A DNA stretch of 64,000 nt from Locusta migratoria (GCA_026315105.1 CM048744.1:837258094-837322093), one strand, 5' to 3'; positions 10,206 to 21,862 are shown, counted from the stretch's first letter. Notes: generated by a model from the letters alone, not told the origin. A program made the numbers and translations.

Positions 10206-10859
10206 GGAGACACAGACAGAAGAAAAGTGTTGATGACACGAAAAAGATACAGTGGGGAGAGTCCAAGCTCCTACCACGCTGTAGCGGAGAAGCGTCGCTA
10301 CTGTCCCCGAATTGAAACAGCTGATCGCCGCCATTTGCAGGGAAGACACCTATTACTGGCGTTGTCATTTGAAGTGTATGAGACGCAACAAGAGTAAAAT
10401 AAAGCACAAAATAAACCCATGTTTGTTTAAAAAAACTGATTATTGCTGTCTGTTTAAAAAGTATTCTTAAATGAAAGAAGTTTTCGAAATAACGTCTGCA
10501 TAGAGACACGAGATTTAAGAATGGTAAGGCTCTTTCCTGATAAGGTTGAGCAGCTTTTCATTGAGATATTTGCATAAGATGATTCCACGAAACTTGTAGC
10601 AGAGGGTGCTATTATTTTTGAACTCACGTTATTTTCTCTTAGGCCCTGTTTACTTTTCGCCGACTACTCTGTACGTTTTGCACGCTTATTTTTGTAGATC
10701 ACATTTTTGTCTACATTCCTTTCCATATTACATAGAATTTTTCTTTCAACTTCCTCGAATTTGGGTAGGAATAATTGTAATATCTCATATAATTTTAACT
10801 ACGCCTTTCATTCGCACATTACTTTTTAACAGAGATAGTACTTCTCAAAGTGCTTGAGT
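10206..10859. other. No gene seen
   Basis: Moderately AT-rich, without recognised repeats. Short frames here show no domain. Confidence 0.4.
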
Positions 10860-10869
10860 ATGCAACATT

Positions 10870-11070
10870 GCCGGCCGCGGTGGCCGAGGAGACTAAGGCG
10901 CTCCAGTCACGGTCTGCACGGCCACTACAGTCGGGGGTTCGAATCCCCCCTCGGGCATGGATATTTGTGCCGTCCTAGTTCGTAAGTAGTTCATAAGTAG
11001 TTTGTAAGTTTAGGGACTGACGACCCCGTAGTTAAGTCCCATAGACTATGCAAACATTTGAACATTTTTT
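10870..11070 (+). mobile_element. SINE S1 with target duplication
   Basis: Complete copy, with atgcaacatt at 10860-10869 and 11071-11080. Head ccggccgcggtggcc, B box ggttcgaatcccc, tail aacatttgaacattttt. Confidence 0.95.
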
Positions 11071-11080
11071 ATGCAACATT

Positions 11081-11828
11081 CGATCAAGTAATGACCATTT
11101 ACGAAGTACAATTACCACCTGCTAAGTGTCTAAAAACAATTATTCGACCTAATTCTGTATCATACTTAATATGTGATAAATACCTCTTATACACCTAGTT
11201 ATTCATTCAGCTGAAATTAGTATTTTTAGTAATTTATATGCAAAAAAGATATAAGTACTTAACATGTACCAAAGTACGTTCCTCAGTTTTAGATAATCAT
11301 TTGTAAGATGAAACCTAAACAAAAACAAACGCTCCTGATTTCTTGTTTCTCCATGAAAATAGTATGTGGTATACAAGTAATGACTGATCTGTGAAATGTA
11401 ACATTCTTCCCGTCTTCGTCTTTGCTTCCGTTCTCACTGTTACAATTAAAAGCAGCACACGAACGAACCATTCTTATGCACGATTGCCCTGCAAATGGCG
11501 GCTTCTGTCACGTTCAATGTGGGGACGCGACACAGGCGCCAGCGAGCGGTCTAGTTTTTATTTAGTACGTCTATGGGAGAGACATATCTAGACAGCGGCA
11601 GTTGAAGGGAGACAAGGTGTGTGAAACCTTATTTTCGATGAGAGACTGGCTAAAAGGATTTGGCGTGTTCAGTGTTAAAAGGTGCACTTATATGTCTGCA
11701 TGCCGAAAGTTTTGTTGAGGAAACCGGATTGAGGATTGAGGCAGCTGGCTCCTCGCTTTTCTTTCAGTGTTCTTTAAACAGACACATTTTGCCTCTTTTG
11801 TGTTCCGACGGAGCATTTTTCAGTTGGT
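11081..11828. other. No gene seen
   Basis: No recognisable repeat or domain; likely spacer. Confidence 0.4.
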
Positions 11829-12731
11829 GACGGGGTTATAGCCTTTCTCCGATGTTATTCAATTTGTACATCGAGCAGGCGGTGAAGGAAAGCAAGGAAA
11901 AATTTGGAATAGGTATTAAAGTTCAGGGGGAAGAAATAAAAACATTGCGTTTTGCTGATGACATTGTAATTATGTCAGAGACAGCAAAGGACCTGGAAGA
12001 GCAGTTGAACGGAATGGACAGTGTGCTGAAGAGAGCGTATAAAATGAACATTAACAATAGCAAAACAAAGATAATGGAATGCAGTCTTAGAAAATCAGGC
12101 GATGCTGAAGGAATCAGAGTAGGTAACGAAACAATAAAGATGGTAGATGAGTTTTGTTACTTGGGTAGTAAAATAACATATGACGGTCGCAGTACAGAGG
12201 ATATAAAATACAGAATGGCAATGCGAAGAAAAGCATTTTTGAAAGAGAGAAATTTGCTAACAACGAATATTAATTTAACTGTAAGGAAGTCTTTTCTGAA
12301 GGCATTTGTGTGGAGTATTGCCTTGTACGGGAGTGAAACATGGACGGTAAACAGTGCGGAAGGGAAGAGAATAGAGGCTTTTGAAATGTGGTGCTGTAGA
12401 AGAATGCTGGAGATTAGGTGGGTAGATCGCATAACTAAAGAAGAGGTACTGAACAGAATTGGTGAGAAAAGGACTTTTTGCCATACCTTGACTAAAAGAA
12501 GGGATCGCTTGGTAGGACACCTTCTTAGACATCGAGAAATCGTAAATTTAGCATTGGAGGGACGTTGTGGGGTAAAAATCGGAGAAGGAGACCAAGAGAC
12601 GCATATAGTAAGCAGATTCAAATGGATGTGGGTTGCCGTTCTTATGAGGAGATGAAAAGGCTTGCTCAGGATAGAGTAGGGTGGAGAGCTGCATCTAACC
12701 AGTCTCCGGACTGAAGACCATAACAACAACG
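11829..12731 (+). mobile_element. RTE-like LINE, 5'-truncated (L1 copy)
   Basis: 3' part of a non-LTR retrotransposon of the kind annotated in insects as endonuclease-reverse transcriptase (RTE-like). It starts abruptly inside the reverse transcriptase at RGYSLSPMLFN and ends at ctgaagaccataacaacaac, a (CAA)n-type 3' tail. Target duplications were not found. Related copies: 14405-15469, 41170-41674, 52490-55995, 61825-63664. Confidence 0.88.
11852..12655 (+). pseudogene. Reverse transcriptase C-terminal half (RTE-like)
   Basis: A 267-residue open frame. It holds the FADDIV catalytic motif near residue 40, then CYLGSKIT (~105), ALYGSETWT (~155), WCCRRML, WVDRITKEEVLNRIGE and LVGHLLRH, the usual order for the thumb and C-terminal region of this LINE group. 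In life it would copy LINE RNA at a nicked target. The N-terminal endonuclease and the first reverse transcriptase motifs are absent. The frame ends in a shift: EGDQETHIVSRF replaces the usual GRPR..Y..QI, and the normal EMKRLAQDR ending lies in another frame. Not functional, but the best-preserved LINE frame in the window. Confidence 0.88.
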
Positions 12732-13214
12732 ACTGTATGATCTAACACCGTGTCCCCAGTTTAACGTAGCGGTGGAACTGTGTCTCACAGCATCACACAT
12801 TCATTCACAGGTTAACCAGTTTAGAGCTTTGCTTATTCGGTCGATACCTGTAGGAATTTAAATCTGTGACCAGTTTGCATGGCTCCTCCGTGGAGCAAAG
12901 CTGTCACTCCTAATTTAGCATGTGAAGTGATTTTCTTTGCCAGAACTTACGGAGACTGAGGATGATTTATTTCTGACTGTAACGATGCGGTCTACCATAA
13001 TCGTAATCAGCTTCAACTACAGGAACTGTATTCCTGTCATCAGCGGTACAGTTTATTTATTCACTTTTTTATTTTGTTTCAGGTGAGTGGATGTGGCCTA
13101 TTGTTCTCATATTTGGAACTGGACACCAAACTGACACATGAAGAATTCTCAGGTGAGTAATTTCTTCTTTGTAGTATTTCACTGTGTATCCTGTATTCAA
13201 ATATTGTTAATAAT
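12732..13214. other. No gene seen
   Basis: Nothing recognisable. Confidence 0.4.
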
Positions 13215-13432
13215 CTCGAACAGAATGATCTATTGACCCATAGAAAATATCGTTCATGCGAAACGCAACTACCTCTTTACTCACACGAAGTGATGAGTGC
13301 TACCGACAAGGGTTCTCAAATCGATTCCCTATTTCTTGATTTCCAGAAGGCTTTTGACACCGTAGCTCACAAACGGCTTTTAATCAAATTGCGTGATTAT
13401 GGTATATCGCCCCAAATTTGCGACAGGGGGTA
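13215..13432 (+). pseudogene. CR1-like LINE reverse transcriptase fragment
   Basis: Reads RSCETQL, then QIDSLFLDFQKAFDTVAHKRLLIKL and YGISPQICD, the reverse transcriptase segment with the LDFQKAFD catalytic motif. The same protein occurs at 57092-57740 and, on the minus strand, in 28010-31945. Both ends are lost; the right end stops at the inverted repeat of 13415-13545. Confidence 0.85.
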
Positions 13433-13545
13433 AAAGAAGATTAAAATCTGTTAGCGTAGTGGCAGTTTACCTCCGGAGGACAGCTTGGGGGGGGGGGGGA
13501 GGCGTTGTTGTTGGCGGCATAAGACAGTTCTTTTACCCCCTGTCG
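13415..13545. repeat. Short element with perfect 18-bp inverted ends
   Basis: cgacagggggtaaaagaa near 13420 is repeated in inverse near 13528-13545. The interior has a G run (13487-13499) and resembles 40745-40815 (tccggagga, gcgttgttgttg). It may be a small insertion that ended the LINE fragment to its left. Confidence 0.6.
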
Positions 13546-13589
13546 TGGCTTTTGTGCTGAATACCTATCTCAGCGTAATGTTTTATATC

Positions 13590-14230
13590 AGACTAGCTAA
13601 ATTCCCGCTGCTTCGCACGCGTAGCCTGGATGGTCTGCATTGGTTGTTTCTACTTATAAATATAAATTTTCATAGATTTAGCTTTAAAATGCTTTCCTAA
13701 TCAAGTATTTTGATACAACTTGCATCTACCTATTGCACCATTGTTGGCAGAATTCAAAACATCCCGAAACGCATTTTTTTAAAATTATAAACATGGTTAC
13801 AAACCCAAATTTTCACATTTCTAGCATCAAAATAGTATTAGTAGCAACATTAAAAGTTTTCCCATTATTTCACCCACATATGTTTTTAAAATTCCAATCA
13901 AAATTCTTACTTCCGAAGTTTTGTATTTCTTCTTCAAAATTGCCTAAGTAGCAACGTATTTTCAAAAAATCGTTCATCCCCTACTTCACCCCCTTAGGGA
14001 TGGAAATATAGATAAATCGCTGATGCCTACAGTGTAATATAAGCAACATCTACAAATTTCAAGTTTCTGTCGTCTCTAGATTCACTTCTTAGCGCCGTTT
14101 TCTGTCTTTTGGAAACGGATCGAGAACGCGAAATTTCTATCTTACGCTTTGGTATCTTTATTGGTAGTTTTACTTTTCAAACTGCAATATGCACTTATTT
14201 TTCTTTATTCGTACGCTTGTAGTCATCCAC
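13590..14230 (+). repeat. Family A3 repeat (terminal GC hairpin)
   Basis: Begins actagctaaattcccgct-gcttcgcacgcg, a terminal sequence of the same style as 42958 (actagctgaaaaccc) and 48841 (atagcttaaacccgcgg). The remainder is AT-rich and non-coding. The right border is uncertain. Confidence 0.5.
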
Positions 14231-14404
14231 GCAGTTTGAAGTCAAAACTGAAGAGCTTCCTCATAGCATTCATTCTGTCGAGGCATTAGTAGAACAATGG
14301 CACTTAAGCTAACTTTTGTGCTACTTTTATGATTGATTATACTTATGATTATGTCTGTTGTGTGCACAGGATTTCTGTACGTGTCGTTTTATCAATTATT
14401 ATTA

Positions 14405-15469
14405 TAGTAGAAGGGCAGGAAAGGTACGCAGAGGTTGGGACGGGAGTAAGACGGGGTTATAGCCTTTTCCCAATGTTGTTCAATCTGTACATTGAGCAAG
14501 CAGTGAAGGAATTCAAGGAGAAATTTGGATAGGGAAGTAAGGTTCTGGGAGAAGAAATAAAAACTTCACGGTTTGCCGATGACATAGTAATTTTGTCAGA
14601 GACTGCAAAAGATATGGAAGAGCAACTGAATGGAATAGACAGTGTCTTGAAAGGAAGATATAAGATGAACAATAACAAGAGTGTGGGGTAAAAACCGCAG
14701 AGGAAGACCAAGAGATGGATACATTAAGCAAATTCAGACAGATGTAGGTTGCCGTTCTTATGTGGAGATGAAGAGGCTTGCTCAGGATAGGTTATCGTGG
14801 AGAGCTGCATCAAACCAGTCTCCGGACTGAAGACCACAACAACAACAACAAAACGAAGATAATGGAATGTAATGTCAGAAAAATCAGGCGATGCTGAAGG
14901 AATTAGTTTAGGTAATGAGACAATAAAAGTAGTAGACGAGTTTTGTTATTTGGGTAGCAAGATAACTTCTGATGGCCGAAGTAAAGAAGTTATAAAATGC
15001 AGAATGGCTATGGAAAGAAAAGCGTTTCTAAAGAAGCGCAACTTGTTAATATCCAATATTAATTTAAATATTAGGAGATCCTTTCTGAAAGCATTTGTCT
15101 GGAGTTTAGCATTGTATGGGAGTGAAACGTGGACGATGAATAGTTTAGACAAAAAGATGATAGAATCTTTTGAAATGTGGTGCTACAGATGAATGATGAA
15201 AGATGGGTAGATCACGTAACTAATGAGGAGGTGCTTAACCGAATTTGGTGGAAAAGGAGTTTCTCGCATATCCCGACTAACAGAAGGGATACATTGGTGG
15301 TACACATTCTGCGACATCAAGGAACTGTAAACTTAGCATTAGAAGGAAGCAGATTCGAAAGGATGTAGGTTGCCGACGTATTCTCAGATGAAGAGGCTTG
15401 CACAGGACATGGTAGCGTGGACAGCTGCATCAAACTAGTCTGCGGATTGAAGACAACAAGAACAACAAT
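14405..15469 (+). mobile_element. RTE-like LINE relic (L2 copy) with self-type insert
   Basis: The reverse transcriptase resumes upstream of the copy at 11829 (GQERYAEVGTGVRRGYS). A stop follows EKFG at 14530. FADDIVILSE is kept near 14575. At 14682-14850 a second, truncated 3' end of the same family is inserted; after it the frame continues with KSGDAEGISLGNETIK, CYLGSKITSDG, ALYGSETWT, and ends in gaagacaacaagaacaac. Several frame breaks follow WCYR (15190). Confidence 0.88.
14682..14850 (+). mobile_element. 169-bp 5'-truncated RTE-like LINE 3' end
   Basis: Contains only the last ~150 bp of the family (ggtaaaaaccgcag, gagatgaagaggcttgc, gtctccggactgaag) plus (caa)n. It interrupts the host LINE between aacaagag and aaaacgaag. 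Strong 5' truncation is typical of LINE insertion. Confidence 0.8.
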
Positions 15470-15639
15470 ATCTCTTTCGTTAGTACTTTATGTACTATCT
15501 CGTCCCATGACGTTCAAGACATGCTCCTCAAATATAACATACGGAACATGATAAATAGAAATAAATAAATTCATGCGACGTAAACGAGAGGTAACTTCGT
15601 GCACGAGTGGGCTTTCGTAATTACGGATGGCAGTAGGGG

Positions 15640-16602
15640 CGAAATGGCTCGATATTCCTGCACCAGTAAATTTGGGATATTCCAAAGCAATGACTCGATT
15701 CCCGAAGTATTCCTCAAGAAAGCGAAACACTTGTTCGGTCCATCTTGCATAAACCATTCAGTACCTGGCGATCCTCTAACGCTTGCTGTGTGGCGACAAA
15801 TTGTTTCAAACTTGCAACGTAACGTGCACCAGTGACCGTTTCTCGAATGAAAAAAGGGCCAATAATGCCTCTGCTGCATACTGCAGCCCACACAGTAACT
15901 TTAGGAGAATACAGGGGATTCGCTTCACATCAATATGGCTTTTCGAAACCCCAAAATCGCCAGTTCTGCTTATTCACGTATCCATTTAGGTGGAAGTGTG
16001 CTTCATCTGTAAACCAGATGCAGCCAACAACAAATCCTTCACTATTAATCATTGTGAGCATCTGATTAGCAAAGGCAACCCTTTGTTGCACGGCACGTAC
16101 GGGTATGGCCTGGTGCGTTTGGATTTTGAATGGAAACATGTGTAGGCTCTTTATCAGTATTTTCTGCGTGCTGCAACGCTTCAAACCAGTCTCAGATGGA
16201 ATTCTACGGACGGATGACATTGGATTTCGCTGAATAATTCCAGAAACTGTGGCGATATTTTCAGGCGTAACTGCGGTTTGCTTGCGGCCAACATGCCCCA
16301 CTAGATCATCAGTTACGCTGCCTGTTCGTTGATATTTTGCGAAGAGCGTAGGAATGTTTTTCGCATCGGGTCCTTTTGGAACATTAAATCGTGCTTGAAA
16401 ACTTCGCCTTGTTGCCGCAGGACTCTCTTATAACCTGTGGTACTCTAGCACCAGAAAAACGCGTTGGTCAATGGAGTACATGGTTTCAATCTCTTCCTTC
16501 GGTACGCTAACCTCCTTTCACGTTTCAATAGTGGAACTGATCGCTCTGGGCTTCGGATCACTATTTATACTAGATATTACGTATGGCGATTACAGCGACC
16601 AA
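15640..16602 (-). pseudogene. Mariner-like transposon, 3'-deleted copy
   Basis: On the minus strand it carries the 5' leader and the transposase to just past its middle: GHVGRKQTAVTPENIATVSGI, FANQMLTM, IWFTDEAHFHLNGYVN (first Asp), then TEWFMQDG, after which three codons are lost and the frame continues NKCFAF. It stops near 15645. The inverted terminal repeat is absent at both ends. Compare the more complete copy at 53995-55575. Confidence 0.88.
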
Positions 16603-17170
16603 GTAGTGAATGGTTTATGCAAGATGGAGCCCGACCACATCGGACCGAACAAGTGTTTCGCTTTCTTGAGGAATACTTCGGGAATCGAGTCATGCCTTTG
16701 GAATATTCCAAATTTACTGGTGCAGGCATGGATTGGCCTCCATATTCGCCGGATTTGACTCCCTGTGACTTTTTTTTTGTGGGGCACAGTGAAAGACATG
16801 CTCTACCGGAATCATCCCGCCACGCTGGACGAGCTTGAATCGGCGATCTCTGTGGCACGTGAATCCATTTCGGTTGAGACACTACGAAATGTGATGGCGA
16901 ATTTCATTCTTCGTTTGCGCCACCTCTGTAGTGCCAATGGTGAACATTTTGAAAACATTGTGATGTGATTATTTGCAAAGAGTGTTTTCATACGATTATT
17001 TCACTTATGTATGTAGGCGTATAGCACCATCTGTTAGCAGCTTTTGTAACTATTATTTAACTGCTGGTACAAACTTCTTACAGCTTTCACAATAAACATG
17101 CCGTTTACTGCATTCCTCTATAGATATTTGTTTAATTTCGAAATCAGGGAGTCCTTTTCTGGACACCCTG
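16603..17170 (+). pseudogene. Mariner-like transposon, 5'-deleted copy
   Basis: Starts inside the transposase at SEWFMQDGARPHRTEQVF (second Asp). It continues to PPYSPDLTPCDFFF (third Asp), where a T run shifts the frame, then SVETLRNVMANFILRLR, and ends in the right terminal repeat ggacaccctg with TA at 17171-17172. It is head to head with the copy on its left. The 124-residue open frame at 16464-16838 is a chimera: its first part is antisense of the left copy. Confidence 0.88.
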
Positions 17171-17179
17171 TATCAGGTC

Positions 17180-17731
17180 ATGTCTAGGTTTCTTGTTAAG
17201 GGATTTTGCGAGTATGAAACGACGTAGACGTAGAGAGCAGAGCAGGTGGCGAGGTGCAGCTGCGGATTTCAGGGGCGGCACGGTGCGGCGTTTGACGCTG
17301 TCGCTGTCGTGTCGGCAGCTGCGGGGTTTACAGAGGCGTCGGCGGCAATAAAACAGCAGTGGCTGGCAGCAGCGGGTATGAGCCCCGGATTACCTCGCCT
17401 CGCCTCGTATCGGCTCCAGCCGCTTCTCACAGCCTCCCCTCTGACGCTGCACGTAAACCTGCAGCTTCGCGTCTCCCAATACGAGTGGGCGGGCACGTGC
17501 AGATCCCTGCCAGACACGTGTTACAGAGCGGGGTCGTAGTCATGGCAACCGCTCCACCTCTCCGCAGAGCAAATAAACCGGTGACGTTATTAATGCGGCC
17601 TTCGATATTCGTGGGCGCCCCCACTGCTTCACGACGTCACAAGATAGCGGCGTGGACAGCGACGACTGCTGCGTGCCCTGCCCCTGCCTCTTACTTTTAA
17701 ACATTCCCATAGATGACGTCTTATTTTCATA
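17180..17731. other. GC-rich island, no recognised gene
   Basis: About 17220-17700 is much richer in G, C and CpG than its surroundings and shows no repeat seen elsewhere here. Overlapping frames of 97 and 113 residues on the plus strand and 82 on the minus are expected from low AT and have no domain. Could be a promoter or leader exon of a host gene, or an LTR piece. Undecided. Confidence 0.35.
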
Positions 17732-17733
17732 TA

Positions 17734-18015
17734 CACTACTCGCCATTACAAATTCTCACCAAGGAGAAATGCAGATGATAAACGGGTATACAATGGACAA
17801 ATATATTATACTAGAACTGACATGTGATTACATTTTTACGCAATTTCGGTGCAAAGATCCTCAGAAATCAGTACCAAGAACTGTCACCTCTGGCCGTAAT
17901 AAGGGCCTTGACACGGCTGGGCATCGAGTCAAACAGAGCTTGGATGGCGTGTAGAGGTACAGATGCCCATGCAGCTTCAACACGATACCACAGTTCATCC
18001 AGAATAGAGACTGGC

Positions 18016-18016
<1 letters not shown>
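17734..18016 (-). mobile_element. Tc1-like transposon, 3' fragment
   Basis: Matches the right ends of the Tc1 copies at 4633 and 19275 in inverse: terminal cactactcgccatta, gatgataaacgggta, and C-terminal transposase residues (VKALITARG on the minus strand). TA at 17732-17733. The fragment ends at the TA microsatellite. Confidence 0.85.

Positions 18017-18092
<76 letters not shown>
18017..18092. repeat. (TA)n microsatellite
   Basis: About 38 uninterrupted TA units between a Tc1 fragment and a family A1 repeat. It may have grown from the AT-rich end of either. Confidence 0.97.
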
Positions 18093-18095
<3 letters not shown>

Positions 18096-18560
18096 GAATG
18101 TTTGTATGTCCTCTATGTGTTCATAAAACATTCATTCGATTGCTATAAAACTTTGATCTGTTCACCTTACGCCCACGAAGGTTCCAGACCCAGAAACAAA
18201 CGACGCACGACACATAGCTCAGGAGATATGACGTCATAAATAATGAGAGGCCACTGCGTGAAAATTCCCAGATATATGCGTAAATTATTGGTAAATGGGA
18301 CTAGTTAGGGACCTGCAACAAAGTTTGCATGTAATTTCGGACGTTTATGAAGCGTTTTGTAACTGACCCCCCCCCCTCCCCCCCGAATGATGAAAAGAAG
18401 TCTCCCGCTTACACCAGTTTCCCTTAGGTGCCGTAAAACTGTCGCATCAGGTATGACCTTGTATGATATAAAGTTAGCATTACAGAGTTGCACAGTACTA
18501 TTTATTTTTTCTGCAAGTCTCCCTTAATTGTGTTGCATCCAAGATCAAGCAATCAGCTTT
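18093..18560 (-). repeat. Family A1 repeat, copy 2
   Basis: Inverse of 940-1422, including aaatgaatgtttgta, gtgttcataaaacatt, agatatgacgtcata, and aagctgattgcttgatc on the minus strand. A C run at 18369-18384 interrupts it. Confidence 0.75.
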
Positions 18561-18641
18561 CTTAATCAGACTTACGCATCGAGTATTTGAGAGTGAGCAC
18601 TTATAACTTGTCATACAGTTTCAAACATCTATGGTACTTTA

Positions 18642-18838
18642 TCGCCGTGGTGGAGTGGCTGAACGCTCTACAATGCCTTGTTGCGAAGCGCACGGTTTCT
18701 CGCGTACGGACGTTTGAGTCTTCCCTCGGACGTGTGTGTGTGGTTATGTTCTCGTTAGTTAAAGGAGTTAGTGGTTTTTGCTTAGGGACTGATAACCGTA
18801 TCAGTTATGTCCCTTAGATTTACAAACATTTGAACATT
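18642..18838 (+). mobile_element. SINE S4, diverged
   Basis: Head gccgtggtggagtggc, body gggactgataaccg, tail acaaacatttgaacatttt. The B box is degraded (cgtttgagtcttccc). Confidence 0.8.
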
Positions 18839-18839
18839 T

Positions 18840-19272
18840 TCGAAACTTTTTCCATACAACCTCAACGAAATGATTTTATCGTTTCCTACATTTTCACTGT
18901 AACTGCCGCATCATGTGTCACTTCGTTACTGAGAACTGTATTCGCAACATATTTTGCATACCGTATCAACTTATATCGCTAAATGTGTCGACATATTTAT
19001 AACTCTATACGACAAATATGCGTGAAAAAAGTGCCGCGTCAGGCATAGCATTATATTAGTTCTTTACTACCAAAGGTAATCGCTATTCATTTAGTATACA
19101 TATTAAAATAAAAGTTTATAAAACCATGCACGTGTTGACGTGCAGGATTGTATCAAAATTTTAAAGCAATCGCTTAAGGACTTTCAGAGATTTAAGATTA
19201 CGAATATTGATCGTCTGATTGCAAATCTAAAGTTCTTAATTGACTGATTCGAGATTAACACAACCTTACATT
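18840..19272. other. No gene seen
   Basis: AT-rich spacer without recognised repeats. Confidence 0.4.
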
Positions 19273-19274
19273 TA

Positions 19275-20619
19275 TCCACTCCTGGCCATTAAAATTGCTA
19301 TACCACGACGATGATGTGCTACAGACGCGAATTTAAACCGGCAGGAAGAAGATGCTGTGATATGCAAATGATTAGGTTTTCAGAGCATTCGCACAAGGTT
19401 GACTTGGGTGTAGACACCTGCAACGTGCTGACATGAGGAAAGTTTCCAACCGATTTCTTATACACAAACAGCAGTTCACCGGCGTTACCTGCTGAAACGT
19501 TGTTGTGATACCTCGTGTAAGGAGGAGAAATGCGTACCATCACGTTTCCGACTTTGATAAAGGTCGGATTGTAGCCTATCACGATTGCGGTTTATCGTAT
19601 CACGACATTGCTGCTCGCGTTGGTCGCAATCCAATTACAGCAGAATATGGAATCGGTGGTTTCAGGAGGGCAGTACGGAACGCCGTGCTGGATCCCAATG
19701 GCCTCGTATCACTAGCAGTCGAGATGACAGGCATCTTATCCGCATGGCTGTAACGGATCGTGCAGCCACGTCTAGATCCCTGAGTCAACAGATGGGGACG
19801 TTTGTAAGGCAACAAACATCTGCCCGAACAGTTTGACGACGTTTGCAGCAGCATGGACTATCATCTCGGAGAACATGACTGTGGTAACCCTTGACGATGC
19901 ATCACAGGAGCGCCTGCGATGGTGTACACAACGACGAACCTGGGTGCACGAACGGCAAAAGGCTATTTCTTTCGGAAGAATGCAGGTTCTGTTTACAGCA
20001 TCATGATGGTCGCATCCGTGTTTGGCGACATCGCGGTGACCGCACATTGGAAGCGTGTATTCGTCATCGCCTCACTGGCGTATCATCTGGCGTGATGGTA
20101 TGGGGTGCCTTTGGTTACACGTCTGTCACCTCTTGTTCGCATCGACAGCACTTTGGCCGTTACATTTCAGATGTGTTACGACCCGTAGCTTTACCCTTCA
20201 TTCGATCACTGCGAAAACAAATATTTCAGCAGGATAATGCACGACCGCATGTTGCAGGTCCTGTACGGGCCTTTCTGGATACGGGAAATGTTCGACTGCT
20301 GCCCCGGCCAGCACATTCTCCAGATGTCTCACCAATTGAAAATGTATGGTCAATGGTGGCCGAGCAACTGGCTCATCACAATACGCCAGTCACTACCTGT
20401 ACACGCCATCCAAGCTCTCTTTGACTCAATGCCCAGGCGTATCAAGGCGTTATTACGGCCAGAGGTGGTTGTTCTGGGTACTGATTTCTCAGGATCTATG
20501 CACCCAAATTGCGTGAAAATGTAATCTCATATCAGTTCTAGTATAATATATTTGTCCAATGAATACCCGTTTATCATCTGCATTTCTTCTTGCTGTAGCA
20601 ATTTTAATGGCTAGTACTG
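19275..20619 (+). mobile_element. Tc1-like DNA transposon, copy 2 (inactive)
   Basis: Same family as 4633-5941. The ends match (ggccattaaaattgct; inverse near 20597-20612), and TA flanks it at 19273-19274 and 20620-20621. This is the longest copy and keeps the start region missing from copy 1. Confidence 0.92.
19511..20424 (+). pseudogene. Tc1-like transposase, broken
   Basis: Helix-turn-helix region intact (FDKGRIVAYHDCGLSYHDIAARVGRNP), then a frameshift near 19650 and a TGA at 19834 in place of an Arg codon. The catalytic part is open from 19891. The first motif reads SEECRF where copy 1 has SDESRF, so the first catalytic Asp is replaced by Glu. QQDNARPH and SPIENVW keep the second Asp and the Glu. 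After PVTT about 60 bp are missing. Copy 1 and copy 2 were thus disabled by different lesions. Confidence 0.88.
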
Positions 20620-20621
20620 TA

Positions 20622-21555
20622 ATAGGTGCATTGCGACGCATGCTGGTTACAGCTGGTTATAAATAAGAGCCACCTCTGTTCGTGAAGTAATGTGTGCAGT
20701 TATACTATGGAGGCAGAAAACACGGACCAGTGAATTGCAAGTCTGCAGTTCTCGTCAGTGGGCTGTTCAGCAGGGCGTTTAACATGCGTCCAGTTGAGTG
20801 CTGTCCTGGAATTTATCTCTGTCGTTATTCCGTTCCATCGGGAGTGGCTGCCAGCCATGCATTTATAAGCAATATGAGCTAGGGGGAAAATGGTGGAAAA
20901 CCAATTACATCTACGTTAAACAATTCATAAGGGAAAAAAATACATCTAGTTGGTTTTAACACAAGAAACTCAGTATTGAAACAGATGTTCCAAAAGAAAT
21001 GCGAAAAGATGAAAAGATTACTGTATAATGTACAATAATACATTTAAAAAATACACGGCAAATGTGTTGGATCTGAATTGCCGTTACATTTTTTAATCAA
21101 AGTTATTTTAAGACGTTTAATGAAACATAAAGCGTAGAAATTATAAATACCAAAGGCAGGGTAAAAACTCGGGAGCATAAGAAACACACTTAGCTGTAAC
21201 AAGTTTATGACTGTCGCTCAGTCACGAATAACAACGTATCACAATCAAAGTTTGAAACACTTTTTTCTAATTTACAAACCTTTTCTTTTTTTCAAATATC
21301 TACATTTTTCCATTAACTAACATACTTTACTAAAACTTTGCTCTATCATATCACGCTTCTTATAAGACATTCAATGCAGTCTCCTGCAAAGAACTTTGCA
21401 TTTGAATTAAGACAGACTCATGAACTTTTAAAAAGACAGGTTTTTCCTTTAAACTCAAACTGCAAGAGGAACGTTAGTTACAGTGCGTCATAGAAAATAT
21501 GCCGGTGACGGATGACATTTGTACACTGGCACGATATCGACGAAGTAAGGAAGAT
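20622..21555. other. No gene seen
   Basis: AT-rich. No repeat or domain recognised. Confidence 0.4.
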
Positions 21556-21559
21556 TAGG

Positions 21560-21760
21560 ATTTAACTTCCCGTCTATAGCGTGGTCATTAGAGACGAAGC
21601 AAAATTTCGGATCGTTTGGTTAATGATGGGGAAATAACTCGAAGGGTACCATCCCGATTTGGACTGGAGCGATTTAGCAAAAATCACAGAAAATCTAAAT
21701 CTGGGTACCTGTAAAGGGATTTGAACCACCGTCCTCCCGTATGCGAGTCCAGTCGCGACA
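21560..21760 (-). mobile_element. SINE-C fragment
   Basis: Inverse of the SINE type at 50943-51133. It keeps the head gactcgcatacggga-ggacggtgg, a degraded B box and body, and ctccagtccaaatcggg on the minus strand. Borders are approximate. Confidence 0.6.
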
Positions 21761-21862
21761 GAATTCTGGCAGTGGCATGAGCCGGTACAGCAGCCATTTG
21801 CCATACACAAATCTCAGTGAAAGAACCAGAGTGCAATACTTCCCTTCTAATAGTCCTCAGCC

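Noticed and set aside
11852..12655. Host gene of unknown function
   Set aside because: FADDIV, YGSETWT and HLLRH motifs identify it as LINE reverse transcriptase; four other copies occur in the window.
16464..16838. 124-residue protein with a mariner C-terminal domain as an exapted gene
   Set aside because: Its first third is antisense of the neighbouring mariner copy, and it ends in a frameshift before the normal C-terminus.
17246..17700. Two overlapping GC-rich frames (97 and 113 residues)
   Set aside because: No domain, comparable frame on the other strand; explained by low AT content.
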